DNA of 64,000 bases from Butyrivibrio sp. VCB2006. GTDB lineage: Bacteria; Bacillota; Clostridia; Lachnospirales; Lachnospiraceae. The DNA is taken from contig NZ_ATVX01000005.1 of NCBI RefSeq assembly GCF_000420945.1, forward strand, positions 1 to 64,000, written 5' to 3'. The notes below the pieces were generated by a model. The model did not search any database and was not told where the DNA came from. It saw nothing but the letters and a program-made list of their open reading frames with translations. Position 1 is the stretch's first letter. Every line of letters begins with the position of its first letter. Of this stretch, positions 8,679-17,103 are shown in pieces. The position numbers and the translations under genes were made by a program.

Positions 8679-9524
8679 ATGACAGGAAAAGAAAAAAGGA
8701 AACTGGCAAACCGCTCAGTTGTAACATTGATTGCCTTATTTTTTGCATTTCTGACACTCCTTCCAATATGGTGGATATTCAGATCTTCACTTATGAGTGT
8801 TGCGCAGGTCAACGCTTATCCGCCATCCTTTATTCCAACAGAGTGGCTATGGTCCAACTACACCAAGACCCTTCAGACCTTCGAATACTGGACATATTTT
8901 AAAAACACCTTTTCAATTATCATTCCGGCTGTGACATTTGGTGTTATTACTGCCATCTTTTGTGGATACGCCTTTGCCAGACTAAGGTTTAGAGGCAAAA
9001 ATCTTATATTTAAGATCTGTGTCAGCACAATTCTTCTTCCAGGCATGGTTACGCTGATTCCACTTTATATTGCGTGGACAAAATTCTTTGGACTTGGTGA
9101 CACATATTGGCCTCTGATCCTGCCGTTTTTAACAGGTGGAGGATTCTTTAACATCTTCCTGATCAGGCAGTTCCTTATGACAATCCCCAGGGACCTTGAT
9201 GAAGCTGCATCAATAGATGGGGCCAGCCGCATGAGGATATTGTGGACAATTCTTGTTCCTGCGATCAAGCCAGCAGTAGTTGTTGTTGGAATGATGTTAT
9301 TTATACAGATTTGGAATGATATGCTCCAGCAGATAATCTACATTAACAGTATGAGCAAGTTTACTTTTGCCATTGCACTCACCAATTTCACAGGCTCTTT
9401 TGGAACAAACTGGCCCATGGCTATGGCAGCCACTTTTATGACTATTCTGCCTGGTATAGTAATCTATATATTTGGGCAAAAGAGCTTTGTAGAAGGTATA
9501 GTACTGACTGGTATGAAAAACTAA
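8679..9524 (+). CDS. ABC sugar transporter permease, MalG/UgpE type
   Basis: This second permease subunit (281 aa) carries the EAA motif DEAASIDGASRMRILWTILV and ends GQKSFVEGIVLTGMKN, characteristic of MalG-like proteins. AAAGGGGGAG directly before ATG 8679 favours this start over the upstream in-frame ATG at 8652, which overlaps the preceding gene. It acts with the other permease and binding protein. Confidence 0.92.
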   Translation: MTGKEKRKLANRSVVTLIALFFAFLTLLPIWWIFRSSLMSVAQVNAYPPSFIPTEWLWSNYTKTLQTFEYWTYFKNTFSIIIPAVTFGVITAIFCGYAFARLRFRGKNLIFKICVSTILLPGMVTLIPLYIAWTKFFGLGDTYWPLILPFLTGGGFFNIFLIRQFLMTIPRDLDEAASIDGASRMRILWTILVPAIKPAVVVVGMMLFIQIWNDMLQQIIYINSMSKFTFAIALTNFTGSFGTNWPMAMAATFMTILPGIVIYIFGQKSFVEGIVLTGMKN

Positions 9525-9539
9525 TATATAGGGGAAAAA

Positions 9540-10289
9540 ATGAAATACTTGAATCGTTTTATGAAATGGTATCTTGGAGAAAACGATGTGGAAAAAGAGC
9601 CGCCTAAGGACGGCTTTTTCCGCATCTTATATCTTGTTGTTAGTTTTCCAGGAAAGCTGTTCATGATAAATATAGTATTTATCATAAGCTGCATTCCTCT
9701 AATCACAATACCGGCTGCATGGACAGCACTTTGCGCCTTTACCGGCAAAATGTTTCTGAAGGGTTATGACTTTACCCTGGAGGACTATCTTGCAGAATTT
9801 AAAGATGGCTTTATTAAAAAGCTTGTCTTGGGCATCATGGAGTCTGCAGTCATTTTCTATGGCTATTATCTCATGAGCCTTGCGGGAAACTTTAAAGCTG
9901 TCTCTGACAATACTTCATATGTGATCATCACGGGTGCCGGCTGCGCAATATTTGGCATAGGCATTCTTTTTGCAGCATGGACTTTTGTATTGGCTGCTCA
10001 TCTGCGCCTTGGATTGTCAGGAATAATTAGAAACGCAGCCATACTCCTTATTCTGGAGTGGAAGAGCAGCCTGAAGCTTATTATATATACAGCAATTTAT
10101 CTGTTCATAATACTTGCTCTTATGCCGTACTCAATTCTTGTGCCAATGATCATTGGTAATTCTCTTTATGGCTTGATCTCTTGCAGCATAATATGTCCAG
10201 TGATAAAGCGGAGAATTACTGATCCTTATGAAGAAGCTGTGAAGACATCCACTTCCACATATTGGAGGAGAGTTGATAGGGATGTTTAG
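9540..10289 (+). CDS. DUF624 (YesL-like) membrane protein
   Basis: This 249-aa protein with about five hydrophobic spans contains the N-terminal pattern FPGKLFMINIVFIISCIPLI and AAWTALCAFTGKM, typical of DUF624/YesL. Members are commonly encoded with family-1 sugar ABC importers; their biochemical role is unknown. It starts 16 nt after the MalG-type permease with AGGGGAAAAA as ribosome site and is the last intact gene of the operon. Confidence 0.82.
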   Translation: MKYLNRFMKWYLGENDVEKEPPKDGFFRILYLVVSFPGKLFMINIVFIISCIPLITIPAAWTALCAFTGKMFLKGYDFTLEDYLAEFKDGFIKKLVLGIMESAVIFYGYYLMSLAGNFKAVSDNTSYVIITGAGCAIFGIGILFAAWTFVLAAHLRLGLSGIIRNAAILLILEWKSSLKLIIYTAIYLFIILALMPYSILVPMIIGNSLYGLISCSIICPVIKRRITDPYEEAVKTSTSTYWRRVDRDV

Positions 10290-10308
10290 GGGAGGATATG
10301 CCTTTTAG

Positions 10309-10482
10309 GTGAGAACTGCAAATATAACGGTGGGAATAACTACAGTGAGAAGGCCAGGATCAATGGGAGGACTTGAAGAAGATACCATCGGCGGATTCAA
10401 TGCAATGATGGAGAACGTAGATGCGGATGGGCTTCTTAAGAAGTACCTGACACCAGAGCTTTATGAGATATTGATGATGTAA
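10309..10482 (+). pseudogene. Short coding remnant downstream of the DUF624 gene
   Basis: The open frame reads ITTVRRPGSMGGLEEDTIGG and ends KKYLTPELYEILMM. It is coherent protein sequence, with possible starts GTG 10309 or ATG 10363, but at most 57 codons. I do not recognise the family. Its position at the operon end and its short length suggest the C-terminus of a deleted gene. Confidence 0.35.
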
Positions 10483-10499
10483 TCCCACATAAACGTAGT

Positions 10500-10537
10500 A
10501 CAGGGAGAACAACCAGAACTGGTGTCTCCCTGTTTTC
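10500..10537 (+). terminator. Rho-independent terminator ending the arabinofuranoside operon
   Basis: ACAGGGAGA pairs with TCTCCCTGT and is followed by TTTTCTT. Confidence 0.8.
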
Positions 10538-10653
10538 TTATGATATGTAGGTGCTCGACGGCTCCCTACATGGAGTGAACTCATCTTAACATTGTTTCAC
10601 TGAAAAAGATATGATTTTTCTGTAAAATATCATCGTCATAGCGTTAATATAAT

Positions 10654-11883
10654 TCAATCTTCGGAAGGAACGCTATAGATAAAACATTTTTCCCTATCAT
10701 AGAGTACTCTTTTTACGTAGCGCTCACTGGCGTACTCCTCGGACTCAGTTATAAAGTAGCCATCTTCGGTAATGGAGGTCTCATAAGGACAAAAGTTCAG
10801 ATACGCATAAACTGTGTCGCTCTGAAGACTCAGAATAACGCTATAATCCATGTACTGATCCTCAGGGTTATTTCCTTCGTTAAGGTAGAAAATGCATTCG
10901 TATATGCCATCAGCGTTTAAATCAGCGTAAGTGATTTTTAGGGGAGTAAGGCCTCCTGGAGCATAGTCATATATCTGATTTTCTTCAAAGAGCTTACTGA
11001 AAGGTACTTCCCCTAATGTGTTCATGAACTGATCAAGGGCTACAGCGTTAACCATGACATCTTTTTGCATAATATCAGTGTAGTAGTCCGGGTTATTATC
11101 GGGAAAAGAGTAGTTTTCTGAATCAGATTTTTCTTTTCCATTGGCGTAAGCTGTAATGGTCTCATACATCTCCATTGGATAGGTGTTGTTGTAATCATAT
11201 GAATCCAGGTAATAGGCCCCGGGTACAATCTCATTTGAAGCTTTGTACCAGACGTCTTCTCCAGCTTGCATCTTTTCGTTGATATCCTCTGAATATAATT
11301 CTTCGGAGCTAAGCACGGTGCCATTAAGCGTTAGCTTCCAGCATTCTGCATATCCCATATGTCCCCAATAGCTGAGTATTCCGTTTTCATCAGGAACTGC
11401 ATAGAATCCAGTGTGTCCCATTGAAAGATCATCTATGAATTTCGCTTCTCCATCAATATAGGAATATAGCTTTCCGTGATATGCGGCTTCGCAGTCTCCG
11501 TATCTTATCAGAAGTTCAGGTATATTATCTTTGTCTATATCGTATAGCCAGTAACAGTCGATGCATTCTGCAAGTTCATCATATGAGGCTTCTTCTGCAA
11601 GGGATGCTTTCTTTTCACGATCGGCCTCGATGATTTCTTTGTATGCTTGTTTGTATCTGGCTTCAGCTGAAGGCTCTTCTGTACTTGTGTTTGAGGCTGC
11701 CTCAGAACTGTTATTTGATTCTGTTGTCGAGCTGATCATAGCTGAATTTGTTGTTGCTTCCGCAGTGGATGCAGTTGATACGGCATCTGAGTTGCCTTTC
11801 TGATTAGGGGGTGTGGATTTGCCTGAGCATGCGCTTAAAGTAAGTGCAGCAGCAATTGCCATAAATAGTATTTTCTTTTTCAT
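10654..11883 (-). CDS. Secreted lipoprotein of unknown function
   Basis: This 409-aa protein has a lipoprotein signal ending LTLSACSG and then a long Ser/Thr/Asn/Ala-rich linker (about residues 25-75). The globular part contains two acidic motifs resembling calcium-binding FG-GAP or EF-hand loops: YDIDKDNIPELLIRYG and ADLNADGIYECIFYLNEG. Such lipoproteins are abundant on Lachnospiraceae surfaces; no enzymatic motif is seen. It is transcribed alone, convergent with the sugar operon. Confidence 0.8.
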   Translation of the reverse strand: MKKKILFMAIAAALTLSACSGKSTPPNQKGNSDAVSTASTAEATTNSAMISSTTESNNSSEAASNTSTEEPSAEARYKQAYKEIIEADREKKASLAEEASYDELAECIDCYWLYDIDKDNIPELLIRYGDCEAAYHGKLYSYIDGEAKFIDDLSMGHTGFYAVPDENGILSYWGHMGYAECWKLTLNGTVLSSEELYSEDINEKMQAGEDVWYKASNEIVPGAYYLDSYDYNNTYPMEMYETITAYANGKEKSDSENYSFPDNNPDYYTDIMQKDVMVNAVALDQFMNTLGEVPFSKLFEENQIYDYAPGGLTPLKITYADLNADGIYECIFYLNEGNNPEDQYMDYSVILSLQSDTVYAYLNFCPYETSITEDGYFITESEEYASERYVKRVLYDREKCFIYSVPSED

Positions 11884-11933
11884 GTAATGACTCCGTTAAA
11901 TTTTTAAATGTTTTATTCTTCATTGATATCTTA

Positions 11934-12068
11934 CTACATTTTAGGTACAGCGGAAGGATACACCACTTTTTCATAACACACAAAGGCTGCGCCAAAATGT
12001 TCGTAGCCTTTCTCCCACAACAACCCGATTTCATGGGGATTTATATAGATGGTACTTCGTTGTCTCAT
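11934..12068 (-). pseudogene. 44-codon minus-strand remnant
   Basis: The frame reads MRQRSTIYINPHEIGLLWEK and ends FVCYEKVVYPSAVPKM. The composition is protein-like, but no ribosome site precedes it, so it is probably the 3' end of a decayed gene. The family is not recognised. It overlaps a plus-strand terminator-like hairpin. Apart from this, the interval 11884-12175 holds no gene. Confidence 0.35.
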
Positions 12069-12089
12069 ATAGCATCGAAGTACTTTTTT
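12052..12089 (+). terminator. Hairpin with T6 upstream of the glutaredoxin-like gene
   Basis: GTACTTCG (12052-12059) pairs with CGAAGTAC (12076-12083), followed by TTTTTT. No annotated plus-strand gene ends here, so it may be a stray terminator of a lost gene or of a small transcript. Confidence 0.5.
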
Positions 12090-12175
12090 GCATATAATTA
12101 GGGAAGTTAAAAGTATATGAAGAAAGTATTGATTTTATTGGGGTATATTTACAATGACATTATGGAGGGAGAACA

Positions 12176-12487
12176 ATGATCAAAATTTACGGAATGCCTA
12201 CATGTCCCTACTGCGATTACATTCATGAGCAGATAATAGGGCGTGAGAATGAATTTGAGTATATTAACATTGGCGAAAATATCAGGAATATGGGGGCTTT
12301 TACCAGACTTCGTGATACCAATCCGGCATTCGATCATTCCAAGGAAATTGGAGATGTTGGTATACCGGCCTTTGTTCTTGAAGACGGAAGCATTACTCTT
12401 GATCCTGCGGTTGTGGGCCTAATTGAATATGGAACACCTGATGCCTGCTCTATAGAAGATCATAAAAGTGGAAGGAAAGGGTGTTAA
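12176..12487 (+). CDS. Glutaredoxin-related protein
   Basis: This 103-aa thioredoxin-fold protein has the redox motif CPYC near the N-terminus (MIKIYGMPTCPYCDYI) and the cis-proline segment VGIPAFVLEDGS. It presumably acts in cytoplasmic thiol-disulfide exchange or deglutathionylation. GGAGGGAGAAC precedes the ATG. The rhodanese lipoprotein follows 50 nt later, suggesting a small redox operon. Confidence 0.85.
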   Translation: MIKIYGMPTCPYCDYIHEQIIGRENEFEYINIGENIRNMGAFTRLRDTNPAFDHSKEIGDVGIPAFVLEDGSITLDPAVVGLIEYGTPDACSIEDHKSGRKGC

Positions 12488-12537
12488 GAGGGATACATGA
12501 GAATAGATAAAAGAGTAATGACTAAGGAGACAATTAA

Positions 12538-13095
12538 GTGAAAAGAAGATATTTATCGCTGGCGATACTTACGTTAGCCATGATAATGACAGGCTGTGGA
12601 GCTAAAGCTGAATCTGATATAACAATCATTGGTGGCGCTGATGGACCGACATCTGTTTTTCTTGCGTCAAAGAACGATAAAGACAGCTACACGCAGATTG
12701 ATCAGGAAACAGCAAAGCTGATGATGGATATTGATGATGGTCATGTGATTGTTGATGTCAGGCGTCAGGATGAGTATGATGAAGGGCACATTCCGGGAGC
12801 TATATGTATTCCTAACGAAAGCATAGTTGATTCCATGCCATCGGAACTTCCTGACCTTGAACAGGTAATTCTTGTTTATTGCAGGAGTGGAAGGCGCAGC
12901 AAAGAGGCAGCACAGAAGCTTTTTGATATGGGATATACCAATGTCTTTGAGTTTGGCGGAATTATCGACTGGACTGGAGAGGTTATTACAGAGGAGGCAA
13001 AAGAGACAGCTATGACACTTTCTATTGATGGAAAAGAAATGCCGGTTACATGGGAGGATAATGCTTCGGTAAATGAGTTGAAGGAAATCAGATAG
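12538..13095 (+). CDS. Rhodanese-domain lipoprotein with a truncated C-terminal domain
   Basis: This 185-aa GTG-initiated protein has lipobox MIMTGC. Residues about 27-43 (ITIIGGADGPTSVFLA) resemble the GGADGPTS motif known from sodium-pump decarboxylase beta subunits, which also occurs in clostridial lipoproteins. The rhodanese domain follows (VIVDVRRQDEYDEGHIPGA) with active-site loop CRSGRRS. The last 30 residues (SIDGKEMPVTWEDNASVNEL) look like the first strands of a cyclophilin-like fold that then stops, so the C-terminus may be truncated. It should act in extracellular sulfur or thiol transfer; the substrate is unknown. Confidence 0.82.
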   Translation: MKRRYLSLAILTLAMIMTGCGAKAESDITIIGGADGPTSVFLASKNDKDSYTQIDQETAKLMMDIDDGHVIVDVRRQDEYDEGHIPGAICIPNESIVDSMPSELPDLEQVILVYCRSGRRSKEAAQKLFDMGYTNVFEFGGIIDWTGEVITEEAKETAMTLSIDGKEMPVTWEDNASVNELKEIR

Positions 13096-13130
13096 AGATT
13101 ACAGAGTAATGTAAGCGGGGGATAAATGAT

Positions 13131-13544
13131 ATGTGGTTTGTATTTGCAATTCTTTCAGCAGTGTTTGCAGCACTGACATCAATACTTGCCAAGGTAGGTA
13201 TTGAGGGAGTTGATTCTAACCTGGCTACAGCGATAAGGACCTGTGTTGTGGTGGTAATGGCCTGGGTTATGGTGTTTATAACAAGTGCTCAGGGCGGTAT
13301 AAGTTCGATCAGTAGAAAGAGCTGGCTCTTTTTGATTCTGTCAGGACTTGCTACAGGAGCCTCATGGCTGTGTTATTACAAAGCACTGCAGATGGGTGAA
13401 GCTTCAAAGGTAGTGCCTATTGATAAGCTGAGTGTAGTAATCACGCTGGTGCTGGCATTTGTCTTTTTACATGAGGAGTTTACGGCGAAGTCTTTGATCG
13501 GATGTGTGCTTATTGGAGCAGGGACACTGATAATGGTAATTTGA
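13131..13544 (+). CDS. EamA-family membrane protein, half-size
   Basis: This 137-aa protein has four hydrophobic helices and the EamA signature YYKALQMGEASKVVPIDKLS. Full-length drug/metabolite transporters have two such repeats (about 300 aa). This single repeat must dimerise, as in known four-helix DMT proteins. GGGGGATAAATGAT leads to the ATG. The substrate cannot be predicted. Confidence 0.88.
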   Translation: MWFVFAILSAVFAALTSILAKVGIEGVDSNLATAIRTCVVVVMAWVMVFITSAQGGISSISRKSWLFLILSGLATGASWLCYYKALQMGEASKVVPIDKLSVVITLVLAFVFLHEEFTAKSLIGCVLIGAGTLIMVI

Positions 13545-13557
13545 TGGAGGAGTTCAG

Positions 13558-13878
13558 ATGATAACTGTGAATCTGTACTATAAAGGACAAAATGGTTCTG
13601 CTAGGGCTTTTGCTGATGAGATGGAAAAGTCAGGAATCGCGGATGCTATAAGAGCTGAGAAAGGGAATCTGAGGTATCAGTATTTTAGGCCACTTGATGA
13701 TCCGGAGACAGTTCTTTTGATAGACAGTTGGACAGACCAGACGGCCATTGATGCACATCATGCAAGTCCAATGATGAAGCAGCTTGCAGAGCTTCGTGAG
13801 AAGTACGATCTTCATATGACTGTGGAGAGATTCGTGAGCGATGAGCTTGGCGATGACGAGATGTTTATTAGAAAGTGA
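13558..13878 (+). CDS. Antibiotic biosynthesis monooxygenase (ABM)-domain protein
   Basis: This 106-aa dimeric ferredoxin-like fold protein has the ABM pattern GNLRYQYFRPLDDPETVLLI, then W..Q.A...H..S. Members include quinol monooxygenases and heme-degrading enzymes; many are uncharacterised. GGAGGAG precedes the ATG, 13 nt after the EamA gene, so they are likely co-transcribed. Confidence 0.82.
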   Translation: MITVNLYYKGQNGSARAFADEMEKSGIADAIRAEKGNLRYQYFRPLDDPETVLLIDSWTDQTAIDAHHASPMMKQLAELREKYDLHMTVERFVSDELGDDEMFIRK

Positions 13879-13879
13879 C

Positions 13880-14127
13880 AGGAGCCGCTATGAAGAAAGT
13901 AAGAATCCCAAGTCTGCAATGATTTCCTGTAACGATGGATTCAGACCGGTGAGTTTTTTGATTGAGACGATGGATGAGGATAGTGAGCCGAGCAGTAAAA
14001 AGTTCACAGGGACTGGTACAAATTTGATGCAAAATACGAGTATCGTGAGCTGAAAAAGACAGATGGGAGCTATATCATTACAGTATATGGTGATGCGCCT
14101 TTTTCAGACAACTTAGAATGGCATTAA
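13880..14127 (+). pseudogene. Frameshifted remnant of an unknown protein
   Basis: One frame reads SRYEESKNPKSAMISCNDGF through FLIETMDEDSEPSSKKF. A different frame then continues WYKFDAKYEYRELKKTDGSY through DNLEWH to a stop at 14127. The two parts are contiguous coherent protein in different phases, so the gene is frameshifted and lacks a clear start. The family is not recognised. Confidence 0.5.
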
Positions 14128-14187
14128 AATATAATTTTCAGTTAAAAGTGGCAAATGCAGTTTATCCAAATAATAGGTGATATATAA

Positions 14188-14868
14188 ATGAATAATCTAG
14201 TGGATATAGAAGATTATACGAAAAGATTGACAGAAGAATTGAAAATGAAGTTTGGCAAAAGGCTTTTATATGTTGGACTTCAAGGAAGTTATCTTAGAGG
14301 CGAAGCTACGCCTGAGAGCGACATTGATATTATGTTGGTATTGGATGAGATACATTCAAAAGATTTGAATGCTTATCGTCAGATACTGGAAGAACTTGGT
14401 GAATATAATCGTGCATGTGGATTCGTCTGCGGAAGGAATGAATTGTTGAATTGGTTCCCTGAAGAAATCTGCCATGTACTTCATACCACTTCGGATATAT
14501 ATGGTAAACTGAATGATATAGTGCCGAATTACAGTAAAAAGGATGTGGCGAACTATATCAAGATGAGTGTCGGAAATTTATATCATATTCTTTGCCATAG
14601 ACGTATTCATTCTGAAATGGAAAAGAACGTTAATAAACTGCCATTAGCTAAAAGAGATATTTTCTTTATTCTTCAGAATCTTTATTATCTCGAATATAAT
14701 ACTTTTATCGAGAAAAAAAACGAGGTGACTTCTATAGTTAAAGGTATTGATCTTCAGGTTTGGGAATGTTTCTCAGAAAATGTTACTTATGAGAACATGG
14801 ATCTGAAAATAGATTTATTATTGGATTGGTGTAAAGATGTTTTGAAAAGAACATCGGGATACAAATAA
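14188..14868 (+). CDS. Nucleotidyltransferase-fold protein
   Basis: This 226-aa protein has the Pol-beta-type nucleotidyltransferase motif GSYLRGEATPESDIDIMLVL, that is GS...G...SDxD, with the two metal-binding aspartates present. A helical C-terminal domain follows (DIFFILQNLYYLEYNTF). Architecture and length resemble aminoglycoside/lincosamide adenylyltransferases and MNT-type enzymes; the substrate is unknown. No partner HEPN gene is adjacent, so a toxin-antitoxin pair is not supported. Confidence 0.8.
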   Translation: MNNLVDIEDYTKRLTEELKMKFGKRLLYVGLQGSYLRGEATPESDIDIMLVLDEIHSKDLNAYRQILEELGEYNRACGFVCGRNELLNWFPEEICHVLHTTSDIYGKLNDIVPNYSKKDVANYIKMSVGNLYHILCHRRIHSEMEKNVNKLPLAKRDIFFILQNLYYLEYNTFIEKKNEVTSIVKGIDLQVWECFSENVTYENMDLKIDLLLDWCKDVLKRTSGYK

Positions 14869-14955
14869 TATTCCAGCATAACTGACGAATACTTTAATAC
14901 AGTCTTTATTCCACGCAAAATAAGCCTTCGTGAAAAGGTTTGTCTAAAGAAAGAC

Positions 14956-15168
14956 TTGCCGGGAATCACAAATACCATGCTTACTAAGAGTCTTAGGGAG
15001 CTTGAGGATGACGGTCTTGTTACAAGGGTCCAGTTTAATGAAGTCCCTCCTCATGTGGAGTACTCACTTTCTGATATGAGGAAAGATCTTTTCCCTGTGT
15101 TTTACTCAATCATGAACTGGGGCTTTAAACATGAAAAAGAGATATATGAAGCAAAAGAGGATAAATGA
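14956..15168 (+). pseudogene. HxlR-type regulator, N-terminus missing
   Basis: The frame LPGITNTMLTKSLRELEDDG followed by VPPHVEYSLSD is the recognition helix and wing of an HxlR MarR-like regulator. The helices before it are replaced by unrelated in-frame sequence (open from about 14875) that lacks the HxlR N-terminal block and start. Only about 70 of the usual 100-120 residues remain. It overlaps the following esterase start by 4 bp. Confidence 0.65.
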
Positions 15169-15833
15169 AGGAAATGATAGCTGAGGGAAAGCATGTTTAT
15201 TTATATGGTGACAGAGATGAGGCTGCTCCGCTTGTGATTATTAACACATTTCAGGGAAACGGTAGCAGCATTTACAGTGCGCTTTGCTCAATGACAGATA
15301 AGAAAGTGAATCTTGCTGTCATCAGTGACATTAATTGGGATAATGAGATGTCACCGTGGGAATGTCCGCCTTTAAGTAAAAATGACATCCCATGTACAGG
15401 GGGTGCAGATGAGTATCTTGTAATTCTGACAGGCACCATTATCCCAGCAATAAAGAAGGAAATTGCTGTTGAACCTGAATATATAGCTATAGCTGGTTAT
15501 TCTCTGGCAGGGTTGTTTGCTATCTATAGCCTGTATAAGACGGATATATTTTCAAGAGTCGTAAGTGCATCGGGGTCCATGTGGTTTCCTGATTTTGTGG
15601 AATATGCCAGCAAAAATGATTTTGTGAGAAAGCCTGACAGGGTATATTTCTCTCTTGGAGATAAAGAGGCACGAACAAGAAATAACCTGCTTGGCACGGT
15701 TGAAGATAAAACTAAAGAGACTTATGAGCATTACAAAGACAGCGGTATAGATACGGTTTTTGAGCTGAATCCGGGAAATCACTTTAAGGATGCTGATATT
15801 CGGCTTGCTAAGGGAATCGCCTGGATTTTGTGA
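15165..15833 (+). CDS. Putative esterase of the alpha/beta-hydrolase fold
   Basis: This 222-aa protein has the nucleophile elbow GYSLAG, a downstream acidic region and late histidine (NPGNHFKDADIR), consistent with a Ser-Asp-His triad of the putative-esterase (Fes/BesA-like) family. It has no signal peptide, so it is cytosolic. Its start overlaps the HxlR remnant stop (ATGA), implying the two were translationally coupled when the regulator was intact. Confidence 0.78.
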   Translation: MKEMIAEGKHVYLYGDRDEAAPLVIINTFQGNGSSIYSALCSMTDKKVNLAVISDINWDNEMSPWECPPLSKNDIPCTGGADEYLVILTGTIIPAIKKEIAVEPEYIAIAGYSLAGLFAIYSLYKTDIFSRVVSASGSMWFPDFVEYASKNDFVRKPDRVYFSLGDKEARTRNNLLGTVEDKTKETYEHYKDSGIDTVFELNPGNHFKDADIRLAKGIAWIL

Positions 15834-15925
15834 CAGATGATTATTTGGAGAAGGAAGTTGTACCATCTGATTAAGTTGTGTACAATGTATGCAATCTGTT
15901 TTTTATATCGGAGGACGAGTAAGAT

Positions 15926-16513
15926 TTGTGCGGAAGATATTATTTAACTGACAAAACTGCATACGAAGTTGAGGACGATCTGCACCTTTCAAGAGGGGCG
16001 CTGGCTACCCCTTCGGGGGATATTTCTCCGGGGATGGCAACTCCGGGCATTATCTGGAACAAGGGGATAGATGAAGATATTTTGCTTTCAGACTTGTTCT
16101 GGGGGATATTGTCCAGGGATAAAAAGCTCATTATCAACGCCAGGGCTGAATCGGTAAAAGAAAAATCGATGTTTTCGGAGAGCATCATGCACAGGAGATG
16201 TATTCTTCCTGCGGCAGGTTTTTACGAGTGGGACGTAAGTAAGACGAAGTTCAAGTTCAAAAGAACTGATAACAAGCCTATTTATCTTGCCGGATTCTAT
16301 GATCTTAGTGAGAACAGGGATTCTTTTGTGATACTGACAACTGCGGCGAATGCGTCAATGAAGCCTGTTCACGACAGAATGCCTGTAATGATAGATAAAG
16401 GTAATGTCAGAGACTATCTGAAAGATTCGACGGCCGCATTGGAGATGCTAAGTGAACCAATGCCGGAGCTTGACAGGAGCAGCGATTATGAACAGCTTAG
16501 TCTCTTCGACTAA
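15926..16513 (+). CDS. yedK: SRAP-domain protein (HMCES/YedK family)
   Basis: This 195-aa protein begins Met-Cys-Gly-Arg-Tyr-Tyr. SRAP proteins crosslink to abasic sites in single-stranded DNA through the Cys2 thiazolidine after Met removal, so the start must be the TTG at 15926 directly before the Cys codon. GGAGG at 15910-15914 supports it. Conserved blocks are WGILS, NARAES, RCILPAAGFYEW (catalytic Glu) and HDRMPVM (catalytic His). It protects replication-fork abasic sites. Confidence 0.92.
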   Translation: MCGRYYLTDKTAYEVEDDLHLSRGALATPSGDISPGMATPGIIWNKGIDEDILLSDLFWGILSRDKKLIINARAESVKEKSMFSESIMHRRCILPAAGFYEWDVSKTKFKFKRTDNKPIYLAGFYDLSENRDSFVILTTAANASMKPVHDRMPVMIDKGNVRDYLKDSTAALEMLSEPMPELDRSSDYEQLSLFD

Positions 16514-16533
16514 TATGAAAGGATTGGGAAACG

Positions 16534-16611
16534 ATGGAATTTACAACAGATATTTTCAGTCAGTTTGATAAGAAGTGGGCGCTGCTCACAGCAGGAGACA
16601 AGGAAATATGA
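16534..16611 (+). pseudogene. N-terminal stub of a flavin reductase-like gene
   Basis: MEFTTDIFSQFDKKWALLTA, then GDKEI and a stop. The first 20 residues match the N-terminus of the flavin-reductase-like FMN-binding family (FDKKWALLTAG), after which the frame runs into the msrA ribosome site. All catalytic parts are gone, so this marks a deletion junction directly upstream of msrA. Confidence 0.6.
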
Positions 16612-17102
16612 AGAGAATGAAAGAAGCATATTTTGCAGGCGGCTGCTTTTGGTGCGTTACGCCAATTTACAAGATGTACGGAGTTGATAAGGTTATCTGC
16701 GGTTATGCAGGTGGAGATGAGGAAAATCCAACCTATGAGCAGGTGAAGCATCAGGAAACAGGCCACAGGGAGACTATCAAGCTTGTCTATGATCCTGAAA
16801 AGGTCTCTTTTGATAAGCTCCTTGATATTTACTTTGCCAACGTGGATCCCTTTGATGCGGAGGGACAATACATCGATAAAGGTTTCTCATATACTCTGGC
16901 AATCTTCTATAATAATGATGAGGAAAAAGAACTCTCGGAAAAGAAGCTAGCTGAGATTGAAAAGAAATCAGGTAAAGAGACTCATGTAGCTCTTTTACCA
17001 TATAAGAATTTCTATGAGGCTGAGGAATACCACCAGGATTATTACCTTAAGAACCCAGAGGCCTTCGAGAAAGAGCTGATAGAATCCGGAAGGAAAAAAT
17101 GA
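16608..17102 (+). CDS. msrA: Peptide methionine-S-sulfoxide reductase MsrA
   Basis: This 164-aa cytosolic repair enzyme reduces methionine S-sulfoxides. The nucleophile motif GGCFWC is near the N-terminus, followed by VICGYAGG, GHRETIKLVYDP and the C-terminal EEYHQDYYLKNP. ATG 16608 with GGAGACAAGGAA upstream fits the family start. The ribosome site lies inside the flavin reductase stub, so msrA now uses that gene's leader. Confidence 0.95.
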   Translation: MKRMKEAYFAGGCFWCVTPIYKMYGVDKVICGYAGGDEENPTYEQVKHQETGHRETIKLVYDPEKVSFDKLLDIYFANVDPFDAEGQYIDKGFSYTLAIFYNNDEEKELSEKKLAEIEKKSGKETHVALLPYKNFYEAEEYHQDYYLKNPEAFEKELIESGRKK

Positions 17103-17103
17103 G

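Noticed and set aside
14188..14868. MNT/HEPN toxin-antitoxin pair
   Set aside because: The nucleotidyltransferase is long (226 aa) and no HEPN gene adjoins it; the next gene is an HxlR remnant.
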